Source: Saccharina japonica
Taxonomy: Eukaryota; Sar; Phaeophyceae; Laminariales; Laminariaceae
DNA length: 64,000 nucleotides
Assembly: GCA_008828725.1 (NCBI GenBank)
Contig: MEHQ01001439.1
Location: forward strand, 86,866 to 150,865
Direction of reading: 5' to 3'
Position 1 is the first letter of the stretch. The number at the start of each line of letters is the position of its first letter. Made by a program: the position numbers and the translations under genes. Positions 23,578 to 35,240 of the stretch are shown one piece after another. The notes under the pieces were generated by a model, which was given only the letters and a program-made list of their open reading frames with translations, was not told the DNA's origin and ran no database searches.

Positions 23578-24169
23578 CTGGACGAACATAGTGGGGACGT
23601 ATGGTTTCAGTTTGCTTGGGACGTCAACGGGCTACTGCGAGGAGGGTTTGATTACTGTGTGATTTGCGTCTCCAGAAGCAGGGTACGGCGAGTGCTCTTT
23701 CTCTCTCTCTAAGATCATTAATCGAGCCTCCGCTTGTGATGTAGTCGTATGCGTGAGGCGCTGTCTTTAGCACGACAAATTCGCCCCAAGGTGAGGTCGA
23801 AATGTTTGGCATTTTTTTTTAAGTGAGGGACAGCTGATTTTTACTTGAAGCTCATTGTAGTGTACACGGTCTATCTCCAACAAACGTTGCGCGCGAAGCC
23901 AAGAAGTTCGCTGGAGTTGTTTCTTGCAATGAAACGATACCTGTCATTCAACGCTTGCTTCATGGCGAACAGTCGGGTTTTCCAGGAAACCTTCGTATAT
24001 ATACGTATCATACATACCTAATATTTTCTGGGGACTGCTTCGTGCAACAACAGGCAACGCTGCACTTTTAATCTGTGCTGCGCCGCGATCTGTCGTGTAC
24101 CGGTATACCAGCCAGCATTCGTGTTGTTTTCTGCACACGACTCGCAGCCGCAAAAAACACCGCGCATTT

Positions 24170-24584
24170 AACGCTTTTGCTTCAATCGCGACGCCAGCCG
24201 ACCTTCGGACGTACTGGTAGTAGTTTCAGGAGACTGCTTGCAACAAAACGACCAACACCGCCCAGGCAACGCTAGCTCCATCGTGGACACAGTCAGTCGC
24301 GTGTACGAGCCAACCTTAACCTTCGTAGCCTTTCCTGGAGACTGGGACAACGATGGTGCTGGTCTGACCGGAGAGGTGTCCACCAAGCACACTCGACTCC
24401 TTGGTGACGTCGGACGATTATCCCTGGTCGGCGACACTGCCGCAGCTGCCGATGCATGTCTACCTGTAGCATGTCTGGGGGGTGTCGTGAAGCCGGCTTT
24501 CTCCCATCGACCCGATCGCCAGCACCGGCCTTCGCGCCACGGACGTCTCCAACGCTGTTGCGGCAGAAAATTCGGACACAAATA
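24170..24584 (-). CDS. Possible upstream exon of the minus-strand low-complexity gene
   Basis: After a plausible acceptor (ccgcaacag), a minus-strand frame stays open for over 130 codons. It is Ser/Pro/Arg-rich (SPTRDNRPTSPRSRVCLVDT), similar in style to the next exon. A donor may lie near 24327 (CGAAG|gttaag). The plus strand is also open here, so strand and boundaries are uncertain. Confidence 0.25.
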
Positions 24585-24991
24585 GTTTTGTATGGTATTG
24601 ACTCGTAGGCTCGTACCTAGCGTATCAAAAAAATCCGGAATTACGAGGCGTACCGATTTACGACGGTAGTTCAAGTATCATGCGTGTATATGCGTAGTAG
24701 CGTACCTACTGCTGTACTGTAATTCTAGCTGTGGCGCTGCATTACAAACACCTCGCTCACTTCGCCTTCGCTTTCCCCGTGTACTCGTCTATGTCACCTC
24801 TTTTTTCCGGGCCCGTTAAAAAAAGGTACATATGGCTGCATGATTTGTATGAATTGTATGCGCCTTTTGTATGACACCATAAAGTGTTTCATGTACTGCA
24901 CTCGTACTACTGCTGCTGTTGCTGCTGCTGCTGCTGCGACTGCTGCTGTTACTACTGTACTCTTGCATCGTCGGCTCGCCCACCCACCCAC

Positions 24992-25358
24992 CCCTGGTGC
25001 AGCTCACTGCCAATGCTAACCTGAGCAATAACAACGCGTCCCTCACCGATCGATTGCGAACGGAAGCGTTAGACTGCTCGGGAGGCGTCGCCCTCCTGCT
25101 ACCACCGCTGTTCCCGTATGCTGCCGCAGCCGTTGCCGCCATTGTTGGTGTCGATGGTGATGATTCCGATAGCATCCAAGAAGGTGGCGGTTCCTGATGA
25201 GCATGGTGATGAGGATGATTGAGTCGGAGCACGTGTTCTGCCTCGAATACTCCCGCCGCCAGCTTGACAATCTTATATGCGCACCGTACAGGACCCGCCC
25301 ATTCTTCCCGTCCGGCGCCATCTATCTCGGGACGCAGTCGCCATTCGTCCATTCGCAT
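24992..25358 (-). CDS. Possible first exon of the minus-strand low-complexity gene
   Basis: An ATG at 25358 (a second at 25352) opens MRMDEWRLRPEIDGAGREEW..., with KIVKLAAGVFEAEHVLRL and then a His-rich and Ala/Ser-rich segment. A donor-like GTGGGT lies at 24991. Composition suits an N-terminal exon for the gene continuing to 20086, but the connecting phases could not be fixed. The plus strand over 25003-25196 is also open after a good acceptor (cctggtgcag), which is a competing reading. Confidence 0.33.
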
Positions 25359-25931
25359 ATATATGTATACAATTCGTATGCGACCGGTGGTACGGTATTA
25401 TGACAGCACGTACGTAACGCAGGTTGCGTGGCGACCCCTCTCTCTCGACTCGACGTCACCCGTGCGAGCACTGCTTGCTGTTAAGAAAAAGTATACTATT
25501 TTCTTCACAGAATACTGTACTGAAACAAAAAACATATGTAACGTTAGCCGGAAGTCGATGCGGAGCCCGATAAAGATGTTGCTTGACGGTTTCATTTTTT
25601 TGCTTGGACAAATGATTTGAAACTATATGATATCCTAAACCAGTACGTATAATACCTGGTATTTTGAATGCATGTACAGCAGCACGAGTACTGAGTACGA
25701 GTATAATAGTACTCGGAACAAAGCCACGCACACAACATATATATCGGAGACGAAGAAGATCTGCTGTGTGTGCAGTGATACCAGGTAATATGATGGTGTT
25801 GGTGTTCGGCATAATATTAATATTGTTTGGTCAGCTTTCTTCTTTTTCGTATTACGTTCCTTGGAACTAGGAACACGAGTAGTAGTACTCGTACTACCAC
25901 AACAGGAACAACAACAGTACGTAGTAGTATT
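25359..25931. other. Non-coding stretch upstream of the candidate start at 25358
   Basis: A/T-rich with TACCTGGTA (25653) and TACCAGGTA (25779) motifs and runs of tacgagta. No gene seen. Confidence 0.4.
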
Positions 25932-26029
<98 letters not shown>

Positions 26030-26054
26030 TAGTAGTAGTAGTAGTAGTAGTAGT
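25932..26054. repeat. (AGT)n microsatellite
   Basis: About 120 bp of uninterrupted tag/agt triplets with one interruption (tatagtag) near 26029. The poly-Ser or poly-Val frames are artefacts. Confidence 0.95.
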
Positions 26055-27030
26055 AATATAGAGAGAGAGCCGCCTATTCTACCGGAAATAAGTATACTTT
26101 AAGTTGTGCATCGGCACATTGCCGGAAGACAAATGAAATGAAGTGGTACCCTCGGGTAGGTAACACATCACAGTTTTAAGCGAATCAACTATTAATAGCG
26201 CGCCAGAAAAACATCGTCACCGCACGAGCACTCAATCCGTGACAAAACAATATTTATTTAGTCCTTCACTTACTTACTTTGTGGCTTGATGTTATTATGT
26301 TATATGGATAATATAGTTACTCTGTACCTGGTATATATCTAACATGCTGTCATGTTTTGCTTCTCGGAAAATACTCCCCCCCGAGATCACCGGCCATTTT
26401 TGTTATGCTGTTGATTATGGTGCGTATCTCACAAAATATTGTGCTCCTAGTTTTAACACTCTCCGGGGGGATCACCGGTAATTAATTGTGATTTTTGTTG
26501 CGGGCGAGCGACTGAAAAAAACCACTGAAAAAAAGCTTCAGTTAGTGGTATTAAAGAATAAAGAAAAAATACTGGCTTCATGCCGGCGGCTGATGGAGGT
26601 GAGTTTTTTTCCTACTATTAATATTAATATGAACTGTACCTAAAAATTAAGACCCGCTCTAATTCTAAGTACTGTCGTAGCTCGAGTATAGATCGAGGTT
26701 GTCCCCAAGAAGCGAAGCAAAAAGTGGATGCAGCTCTATAATAGCTGGGTTACTCATGGTTCAGGGGTAAACAGGGAGCCTATCTTTTCAGTTGCTTCAT
26801 ATTATATGGTTCTATTTTTATTTCTCCATTCTAACTCGCTTGATATATTAACCGGTAGTTTTTATTAGATTTGATGCGAAGCATATATATGCGTATTTCT
26901 TATGCCATTACCACTATTTGTTCAGAAGGCGGTTGACGGTAAATCCTACCATAATACTGGTAGTACAAGTACGAGTTGAGCTGGAAAGCCGAATAAGTGA
27001 TCACAAAAAAAAAGAAAATAAAAGGCTGGC
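26055..27030. other. A/T-rich non-coding stretch
   Basis: Contains a weak inverted pair around ccccgagatcaccgg (26381) and ggggggatcaccggt (26465), in opposite contexts, and a TACCTGGTA at 26325. No coding or RNA gene seen. Confidence 0.4.
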
Positions 27031-27383
27031 CTATGGTATTATTACGAGCGAATGCGATTTTGTTTTTTTGACAGCGTCAAAAAAGTCCTGACCCCTTTCG
27101 GGCTGGCTGAAGCCGAATTGCTGAAGCGTCCGACCTCCACCAACGCAGGTATACCGTTGTTTGGCTCTTGCTACACGACCCCGTTTATATACTTTAGGTT
27201 CAAAGCGGCATCCAGGTTCCATCTCCCCGCCACAGGTAGGTGTGGGTCCGTCAAGCCCCCCCCCCCCCCCCCCGTCTATAGGGCGACCCCGCAGTTGGAG
27301 TTTGAAGCAGGACAGGTCGCCCAAGATGCCGACCTGGGCGGTCACAGAGACGATCTGCAACAGGGCGCTCCTTCACTATATAT

Positions 27384-27570
27384 TAGGGCTGTTCACGGGT
27401 CGAGTCAAACCTCGCGGGTCAGGTCGGGTCAGATCGGTTAACGCTGATCGGGCCCGATCCGTGAGTATTTATAAACCTCCTGGCCCGACCCGACCCGACC
27501 CGACCCGTGAGATTTCGAAAACTTCCTGACCCAACCCGCTGGTTGAGGTCATGAGCCGGGAAGAGCCCTG
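27384..27570. mobile_element. hAT-like MITE, CAGGGCTGTTCA family (copy 2)
   Basis: Left end tagggctgttcacgggt, right end gccgggaagagccctg. The interior has cgggtcaggtcgggtc and ccgacccgacccgacccg. It has the same architecture as 19225-19406 and 53731-53906. Confidence 0.6.
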
Positions 27571-28199
27571 ACTATCCCTTTCCTCGCCATCGATGAACCA
27601 TCCCCTCCCCTCACGACGCTCGCTGCCAGCTTAGCCTACCCATGAAGAAAGTGGTTCCCTCTACCCCCGAGAGGCGCGACGCTTTCCGCCGCGTAAGGCA
27701 GCGAGTTTGAGGCTCCGCTCGTGTGAAGGACGCTTGTCCTGGTCGAGCGTAGTGTCGGTCGGTCGGCGCTCGAGCGCGCGCCTCGGAAAAGTGTAACGGC
27801 CGCCAACCTATCGCGATCAGGGCTGCCTCCACGTAGGTGTAACCGCGCACGCTTGCTTGCGGGTCGGGCATGACCAGCGATGTCGAGCAGGGTGGACTTG
27901 TTCGCGGAACTCTCTTGACGGGGCGTGCCGATGATATCCTCTTCGGACAACGGCTGTGCCCGTCCTTAGGCTTCTGTCCGTGGTGAAGGGCTCCCCACTT
28001 TCTACTTGGTGAGTACCTCTCAGCCGCTTCAGGGTGCAAGAGGTAACGCGCGAAACAGCGGATGGTACGGGTTGGCCTGTCTGAGCCTTCAGCTCGGGGG
28101 TATATTCTTGCGTTTCGCGTGTCTGATGCCCGCTGCGTTACAGCGTGGGCACGTTGGCGCCTCAGTCTCCCCAACGCCTGCACAGGTGACCGGGACTCC

Positions 28200-28400
28200 C
28201 CCCCTTGCATAATTAGGTAGTAAACAAACCCCTGTGGGGACATTGAACAGTGCAGCACACCCCACAAGGTGTCGACAGCCTAGCTCTCAATTCGGTACGC
28301 TTAAGGGTGTGAGGCGTTGTTCAATGTCTCCACAAATAATTGTCCACACCCACGTTTTGCAAGGGGGGAGGTGCCGGCCACTTGTGCAACATTTGTCAGC
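28200..28400 (-). repeat. Retroelement-associated repeat shared with 50425-50640
   Basis: Blocks cattgaacagtgcagcacac, ccccacaaggtgtcgac and gcaagg..ggtgccggccact are shared, diverged, with the second site. The two are probably separate insertions of one retroelement family, the second reduced to this fragment. Confidence 0.45.
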
Positions 28401-29276
28401 CCATTCCCACGAATTTCGATGCGAATATGATTATAAACGCGCCCCCTGGCTGCGCCCGAAGGCAGGCGGCAGCTCCCGCCCCTGATAGACAGACTTCCGT
28501 GACGGGCTTTGACCAAGGCGCATATTGCACCGGGTCATTGTCCGGTTCAGACGTGCTTGCTGTCTCGGGAAACTCCAGGGAAGCGGCATGCGCGGCGAAA
28601 CGGACACGGTTAACCACCTTGCCTAGCCGTTGTTGGACTTTGCGGGAGTTCGTGGTCCTCGTGTTGTGCGCCGCGAGTATGTCAACTTCCGGAGCCCTTG
28701 GGGCGGCGCCCACTTCAGTGGCTAAGTCCCCCTCCAGCCAAGAGTCAAGGATGATGCCGATCATGTTTTCCCTTGGGCCCCCCCATGTATTGCGGGTCTC
28801 TCGCGGGATCTTTCCGAGCCGGTTGAAGATTATCGATTTAGGCAGCCTTTTCTTCATTCGGCCTCCCAAAAAGAACGACGAGATCCGCTAGCACCTCCGG
28901 TAATTATGCCAACCCTTCTCCCAATAGAAGCGGGAAGTCCTCCTAGCTTCTGCCGACGGAAACCTAAGCGTTCATGCCTCAGCCAATAGACGCGCCTGTG
29001 CCTGGTGGTTGAGCCTCAACTTCAGCCGATCGATCGCCAGAACACCCCCTCCTTGAAGAACGGTTGTGCCTCTGCCGCTCACCGAGGGTGTCTTCGTATG
29101 CCCACTGCACCCCGTTGTCGTCCTTCTGCATATTGCGAGGGGTGTGCCCCGTGTCTCATGATTCCGTCGAGGTAGCTGTTTCGCTGTTCGAGGGATTCGG
29201 CGGCAATGGGAGGCGGCCGCTTGCTTGGCTGGCATGCCCACCAGGCAACGCGCGAGGCAATCTGCGCCTCCGTCTC

Positions 29277-29363
29277 TTAACCCATTCAGAACTGAAAAAA
29301 ACAATCCCACACTAATTTCAATTAGTTTGTCCCGAAACGTGGGACCATTTCTTAAGGGGTTAA
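29277..29363. mobile_element. piggyBac-like mini-MITE (copy 1), inserted in the RT pseudogene
   Basis: 87 bp bounded by TTAA on both sides, with ends TTAACCCATTCAGAACTG and an inverse reading TTAACCCCTTAAGAAATG. TTAA duplications plus CCC termini are the hallmark of piggyBac elements. The middle (cccacactaatt, agtttgtccc) recurs in copies at 47386, 48118, 48767 and 58186. Confidence 0.75.
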
Positions 29364-30690
29364 TAACCGCCACCGCGGGCTCTACCACGCACTCTTCAGT
29401 ACCGAGTGGGACAACGAACACTTCCGCCAACCCCTCCCTCCTCCGCGATTCGAACATCGACATTTGCAAGTAGAGACATATCTTCCACCGCCGGGACGTG
29501 CGACCTTGGAAGTACGTAGCGCCACGGTCTTGGCGGGATTGGCGACGACGTCGATGCCGTTCAGCTCTGGCCAAAGGAAGGGTATGGCTCTCACCGTGTT
29601 TGAGGTTGCCTCCACGAGGCTGAGAGTGACAACGTCCATGAAGGCGAAGGCTCCAACCCCTTCCCCCCCGAACTCCGCACGGAAATTCTTCAGCGCCGGC
29701 CGCAACGAGAAGCACAGGGCATTGCCGGTCCCGTGAGGTCCCCTTGCTCCACTCCGCTGGACCAAGCGATCGTCCGGTCTTCCCCCGAGTCCATTCGCGA
29801 CAAGGCATCTACTGGTCTCTCGCTGTAGTGCTTGGCGACATAACGGCGTGAGCGCCGGTACACAGGTGGCCACTTCAACAAGCACAGCCGTACAACTGTT
29901 CACCGTGTTGAACGAGGTGGAGCGGAATCAGTGAGCTCATACAAGTTGTCAGCCTCGTGCAACGCGGGCGCCCTCGATCTCACGTGGTCGACTCCCCCGG
30001 ACACAGGGTCCCCAAACGACCGCACCTCATGGCTGACCTCTTCCAGCCGCGGTCACCGCTGTCGTATTGCCCGTAAGATAATAAGCCGCATCCAACCGAC
30101 GCAGACCGGGCGACACCCTTCCTCCAGCAGGGTGAGGCTAAACTGCACAAAGAGCTGCTAAAACTCCTACGGGAACGCGTCAGGATTGTCGAAAGTTCTC
30201 CGCCAGAAGACTGTCGTGTCCCTGCCAAACTCCGCTCGCTCGGTGATGGTGCGGATGATGGATTGGAGGCGCGCAAAACATCGAACGCCATTGCCGGGGC
30301 CCGATAGAGCGCTACAAGGAGAAGACCACGTCGAGGAGAAATTTACAGGCGTATTCACCGGCTGGGCGCCACTAGGGAGCGTTTTATTCCTCGCCTCGGT
30401 TGCACTCTCGCCAGCACCGCTGCCGCCATCGCCGGCGCCGCCGCCGCCGCCGCCCACGTGGACACGTCCGGGTGGTTTTCTGGTGATAATTTGACAACCA
30501 GCGGGACCACGTATCCCCGTTGCCGGTCAAGCGCTGCACCGCCAGGAGAGTGCGTAATGTGAAATATACCCCCTGCTACGGAGCGACACGCTGACGACGC
30601 ACGGTCGTGCCTATAGCCTCCTCCGAGGCTTTTTGGGAGGAGCTTCTTGGGCGGCATTACTCGCCTTTCTGTCCCCTCGCCTGGAGTTAC

Positions 30691-31540
30691 CAACCAGCCA
30701 CTGGAGCAAGAGAATTATGTCGACCTCTCCCGATTAACGGTTCCCCACGGGTCGGTAGCGTAGGCCCGCCACCGTCCCTTGCGACTCCTCTCCCGTCTCA
30801 TATTTTGGCTCTCTGCCCTCCCTACCCCTCCAAGCCCTTCCTACCCCCCCCCCCCCCCCAATTCGCTGGTCCACGGTCCGCCAGGGTTCGCTGCACCACT
30901 TGCCTTGCTTTCTCCTCCTGCTCTTCCTCCCTGCAGGATCTACTCTTCCCCCCCCCTACCGGGCTCCCTTTGGCAGCAGCTACTGGGCTCCCTTTGGCCA
31001 GCGGTTAGAGACGGTGCGCGCTGGCCCGTCGCCGAGGGACTCTTGCCCCCGATTCGTGCCGGCCCCTGTCCCAGCACTATTGGCTAGCTGCTGGTGACGC
31101 CTCCCCGGCCCGCTCGGCCCGCCCCGTCTACCCCTGCGTGCGGCTGGTTCACGTCCTCTCCCACCAGTACTCTCCGCGGAATCACTCCTCTACTCTAGAG
31201 TGTTTGTTGGTGGAGCCTGTGTTGCGACCACGAAACTAATTGTGTCGGTGAGATATTGTGAACAAAACAACAACGACAACAACAACGACAAGGATAACAT
31301 TAACACAACAGCAACAACAACAACAACGACGCGGTCGACCCTGAAGGTGTTACAGGGACGGCGCTGGGGGCATGCGACAGGCGTCTCCGGACGTCCCGGT
31401 GGCGTGGCATCCTTGCCTCCAGTGGTCCGACGGTTCCCCATGGTTCCACGAGCAGCGCCTCCCTGCTCGATCTTCCCCTCTCCTATTAATTACTGGCACT
31501 CCTGTGTTCCTCTCCAGCAATGAGGTCCAAAAATAAGTGC
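30691..31540. other. GC-rich stretch, no gene assigned
   Basis: Pro/Ser-rich frames occur on the plus strand at 30607-31090, including a C-tract at 30847-30859, and an (AAC)n-like tract at about 31265-31330. It may be the 5' part of the retroelement. No start or splice site is persuasive. Confidence 0.35.
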
Positions 31541-31880
31541 AGCGCTGCCGCCACCGCCTGTTGGAACTCCATATGGGTACCTTCAAGCAGGTCCAAGCGG
31601 GGGAAAGGGGGAAGGGGGGTCAGTTGTGTGCATTGCGTACGAGAAAATTGTATGAGGTGTAACATAGTCGTAAAATTAGCGCAGCTCTAATTGCTGCCAT
31701 ATTATGATGCTACGGTATGATAAGACTATTACTGCCACCGCCTGCTGGACCTCCGGGTCAAACAGGTCAAAGCGGGGCAAGCGGCAAAGGGACCCGCGCA
31801 CGGTTTACACGACCAAAAAGTATGAGGTTGTAAAATATTTGTAAAATTAGCACAGGTCTTCTTGCTGCTGTCACTGTGAT
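31541..31880 (+). repeat. Diverged tandem duplication
   Basis: Two copies about 187 bp apart share gctgccgccaccgcctg / ctgccaccgcctgctgg, then caagcgggg, gtatgaggt.gtaa and cgtaaaattagc / tgtaaaattagc, followed by ttgctgc. Confidence 0.6.
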
Positions 31881-32419
31881 TGTAGCCTACATATATAACC
31901 AAATTTCAGGGTCTATCATAGTTGTAAGGTAGGTTGTTCGTGGTAATAGTTGTAAGGTAGGTTGTTCGTGGTATGGGGGGGTATAATAAATTAATTTAGT
32001 GAAAGAGAGAAAATAATATATACGACCACCTCCCATATTTATTCAAGCTGCGAGCTCTTCTTCGTGTATGTTATTATATGATATCCACTGCTGCTGTATT
32101 CGTATCAATCTGTTCTGTCTATTATGATCATGCACAGCAAGCAGTAGTATTAATAGTAGTGCAATGTTGATGTTGTGTGTAATGCGGAATGGCTGATTGA
32201 TGGTATTCATTATGGGCTGCGAGTTAGTGTTGCTTGCTGCTGCTGCCGTGGAAGAATGTGGAACGCGAGTAACTCTCGCCTTTTTTTCGTAGTGGTTTTG
32301 TTTTCCTAGAAAGGAAAATAGAACGTCATCAGCCGTCGACGTAAGGTTAACTTGTACATAACTGGGGGCGTTTTGTCGTATCATATGTACGAAGAAAAAA
32401 ATGAACACCTCTAGAACTG
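31881..32419. other. Non-coding stretch left of the inverted duplication
   Basis: Includes an exact short direct repeat (tagttgtaaggtaggttgtt, at about 31919 and 31948). Otherwise A/T-rich with no coding signal. Confidence 0.4.
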
Positions 32420-32445
32420 CCCCCCCCCCCCCCCCCCCCCCCCCN
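32420..32445. other. 25-bp C tract ending in one ambiguous base, at the palindrome edge
   Basis: The tract ends in the only N in the window (32445). The next base begins the left arm of the inverted duplication. An assembly join, or an unread gap, must be suspected here. Confidence 0.85.
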
Positions 32446-32683
32446 GCATCGCGAGGGCCTCGCGGAGGCCCTTGAAGGCGGCTAGGGGGCGGCCGCATTC
32501 GCAGGAGGAGGAGAGGGTTCGCAGCCAGTCGTTCAGCGGACCGGGGGATGATGACGGCGACGGCGCGGTGGCGGTGGACGGTGCCAGCTCCGAGTAGGGG
32601 AGCCGCACCCCGCCGTCGCTTGTCTTCGAGGCCAGCAGGAATAACGCCTTCCCCCTCCCGACGAGCGTGCATCGTCTGCTCAT
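32446..32683 (-). pseudogene. Truncated copy of the ankyrin gene (first 79 codons)
   Basis: The minus strand from the ATG at 32683 repeats the start of the 43856 gene (MSRRCTLVGRGKALFLLASK) and stops dead at the N. One amino-acid change was seen (Asn for Ser in PLNDWL). No ankyrin repeats remain on this side, so it cannot make the protein unless the missing part lies in the unread gap. Confidence 0.85.
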
Positions 32684-33649
32684 CGTTCGGTCATCCTGTG
32701 TGCGTAGCAAACGAGGAAGGGCAGAGCAAGGGAGCCATGAATAACCGAAACACCGGGTATGCAACACGTAGTAAGCCCCTTAGGGATTTCAAAGAAAAAT
32801 CATGAAAACAAATGACGGCGAATAATACCGATTCTATGACAGCATCGAACATTGCTTGGTTGGGGCGTGGTTCAAGACCACAATGGCAAGGAATCGTCAT
32901 CGTCCGTATATACGACACGGGCGGGCGGAGCATGATTCTGCTCGTAAAATCCTGCGCGCTTACATCGCTCGTAGACGGTTAATAAACTTCAACCTTCTAC
33001 GCATCCTATTATACGTACGGTACAATTATATATGTATACCAACTTTGTCACGATTTTTAGGTGCCTAAAAGGGCAAATAACTGCGTAATTAAACGTAACT
33101 CGCGATCGTATCATGATGATGGTGGAAATCTGCGGTCGAAAAACAAAAACGGGCGTGTGGCTCTTGGAAAAAAATTTTGTCGAGACCGAGACATGATTCT
33201 AGGGAAAATATTCGGAGAGGCCAAAAGCTTTTCGTAGATCCACGCGTCAATTCCCTCTGCCGTCCGCCTCGCTCTCCCTTTTGGTCTGATGCTTTTTTTT
33301 TGTGGCAGGCGCTGCGCGTATTGCGCATAAACAAGGCGCTACAACGCCACAAATGGCGTGGGTGACTTTCTCGCCCCTCCCGTGCGCTTTGGAGGCTATC
33401 ATATGTACACATACGAAACTGTCAGCTTTTTGTGGATCACTCTGAAAAAATGCACACCCCGTATATATGCACGCGCGATCAATTTATCACACCAAGTTTT
33501 TGCACAATAATACGAGTTTCCACGTTTCTACAAAACGAGTTATCACAGCTATGGTTTTACTTTTTTCTTTATACATGTACGAGTACGAGTTCACGTCCAT
33601 TGAAATAATTCCATTAAACTATGCAATACACCCATGGCGGAGAGGGGGG

Positions 33650-33765
33650 GTGTACTCATGTCGTGCATGGTCGTAGTCGTATGACCTTGAGGGGGGTGGG
33701 GGCGTACTCATTTGTTGCATGCCTCAGTGGTTTGACCATTGGCCATGCACCCCTTTCGAGAGGGA
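33650..33765 (+). repeat. GTACTCATG repeat dimer in the left arm
   Basis: A canonical half (gtactcatgtcgtgcatgg) is followed by a diverged half (cgtactcatttgttgcatgc), with the same order as at 18160-18303. Its mirror image is at 42774-42889. Confidence 0.65.
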
Positions 33766-34135
33766 GGGTGGCTCTTTGGCGAGATCGCTTCGTACATAGT
33801 TAGTCAGTACTGGTATGTAAGAATGAGGCGCGCGAGCGCGAAGCGCGAGCCTCGTTTTTCTTGATACCAGGTGATGGTACAATATGTACCAGGTACTCCG
33901 GAGTGTGATACTATTATGTTGTTTGTGTAGTATTAAAACTAATACTCTGTGTAGCAGGTGAAACACACGTTGTTGGGCATGTTGAAGTGGACCACGAGTA
34001 CGGACTACCAGAGGGGGAAACTCCTGTACGGTACGTACTGCTGTGTTGTTTTGTCGTGTCCTTTGCAGCCAGATAGTGAGTATGTATGGTACAGGTTTCC
34101 ACACCAATAGCGCAAGCGCTTTAAACTTAAAAAAC

Positions 34136-34305
34136 AATATTAGGCTCCCGCTGCAGGCTTCGCGACACGCCGCGAGGTAAATGATAGCCACTGCCACTGA
34201 CTTGTGGTTTCTGATTCCGCCCCCTCCCTCTGTGTCGAAAGCAGCGGGATCGAATGCACGAAACACGCCGCCTAATACTGAATCCAAAGGGGTTGCGGCC
34301 GCAGG
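34136..34305 (-). pseudogene. Isolated exon-like fragment, cyclin-box-like (left-arm copy)
   Basis: Mirror of 42234-42403; see that entry. Identical peptide in both arms. Confidence 0.25.
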
Positions 34306-35135
34306 CTGCAACAAAAACGCGCCGCCAACTCCTGCATCATTGCTGCATCACATACATATATTCGCGTACTCATATCATACGTACCCTACCGCCCTACTCG
34401 AACGTACCAGGTATACTATTAATATGTATATCTGGCGTGAGGATATTGTTGCGCGTTCGTACGCCGTATGCTATATACAAATATACGAATGAATATAGGG
34501 GTTCATACAAAAACTCTCGCTCACCAGTGGCTTATTTGTTGACAGTCTTGTCGGCGATAGAAGTAGTGGTGTGACCATGGTGATCGTAATGAACAGCAGT
34601 CCTTCGTCTTCAAGCGCTTCGTGGGTAGCACTACCACTCGTACTGCAATGCTGCAGTTGGTATACCTGGTACCAGGTGCGTTGGTATGGGTGTGATACGT
34701 ACAATCGTACAATACGTACGTACGTGGAGACGGCAAAAAACACGCGAACGTTGGGCGCAGCAGGAGGTGGGGGCGGGAAAGGAGGAGGAGGAGGAGGAGG
34801 GGAGGGGGGGGGGTAAGAGCGGTGCAACACTCAACAAGCTGTTTTCGCGGGAAAGACACCGCGGTCGTTGCTGTTGCGATATACTTACAATTAATACTAT
34901 TAATAACGTATGATGTAGACCGCTGCCTACGTTGGTATACTTGAATATATTGGTCTCTTGTTTATGTACCTGGTACACTTGTACAGAGTAAAAGTCGGGA
35001 TAACACAGGGCTCCGTTGCATCGCACAACACTAAAAACCAGTCATCATACATATACCTGGTACGAGACTACGTATTTACGACTGTTTTGGTTGTTCTCTT
35101 ATCTCACAGTCTGTGTCCACATATTAATAATTTGT

Positions 35136-35240
35136 ATCTCTCTAGGACAACGAATCAGGACAGACACTCCTGGGTGTACTGGTGTAGTTGGGTAGAAATA
35201 ACGAGTTTAATGTGAAGACAACACACACTACGAGTGAGTA
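35136..35240 (-). repeat. TGTCTTCACA...CCTAGAGAGATA dispersed repeat (left arm)
   Basis: Inverted relative to the copies at 21752 and 61450. Mirror at 41302-41406. Confidence 0.5.

Larger units (their letters stand above)
27611..30690 (-). pseudogene. Decayed retrotransposon with reverse transcriptase remnants
   Basis: Minus-strand frames in succession give RT-like blocks. WSSGVEQGDLTGPAM (about 29770-29730) resembles the GVxQGDP motif. Next comes GVGAFAFMDVVTLSLVEA, in the catalytic YxDD position, where the second Asp is Val here. Then come NGIDVVANPAKTVAL, VPLGTEECVVE and RDGGADCLARCLVGMPAKQA. The blocks lie in different frames, so at least two frameshifts separate them, and an 87-bp MITE sits inside. 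The RT type recalls retroelement proteins of algae and oomycetes; I cannot assign a clade. Flanking open pieces (30690-29980 and 28870-27611) are probably the N-terminal and 3' parts. Confidence 0.7.

Noticed and set aside
25219-25620. 133-codon plus-strand frame antisense to the 25358 exon
   Set aside because: Its composition is less protein-like than the minus-strand reading, and it has no clear start or splice sites.
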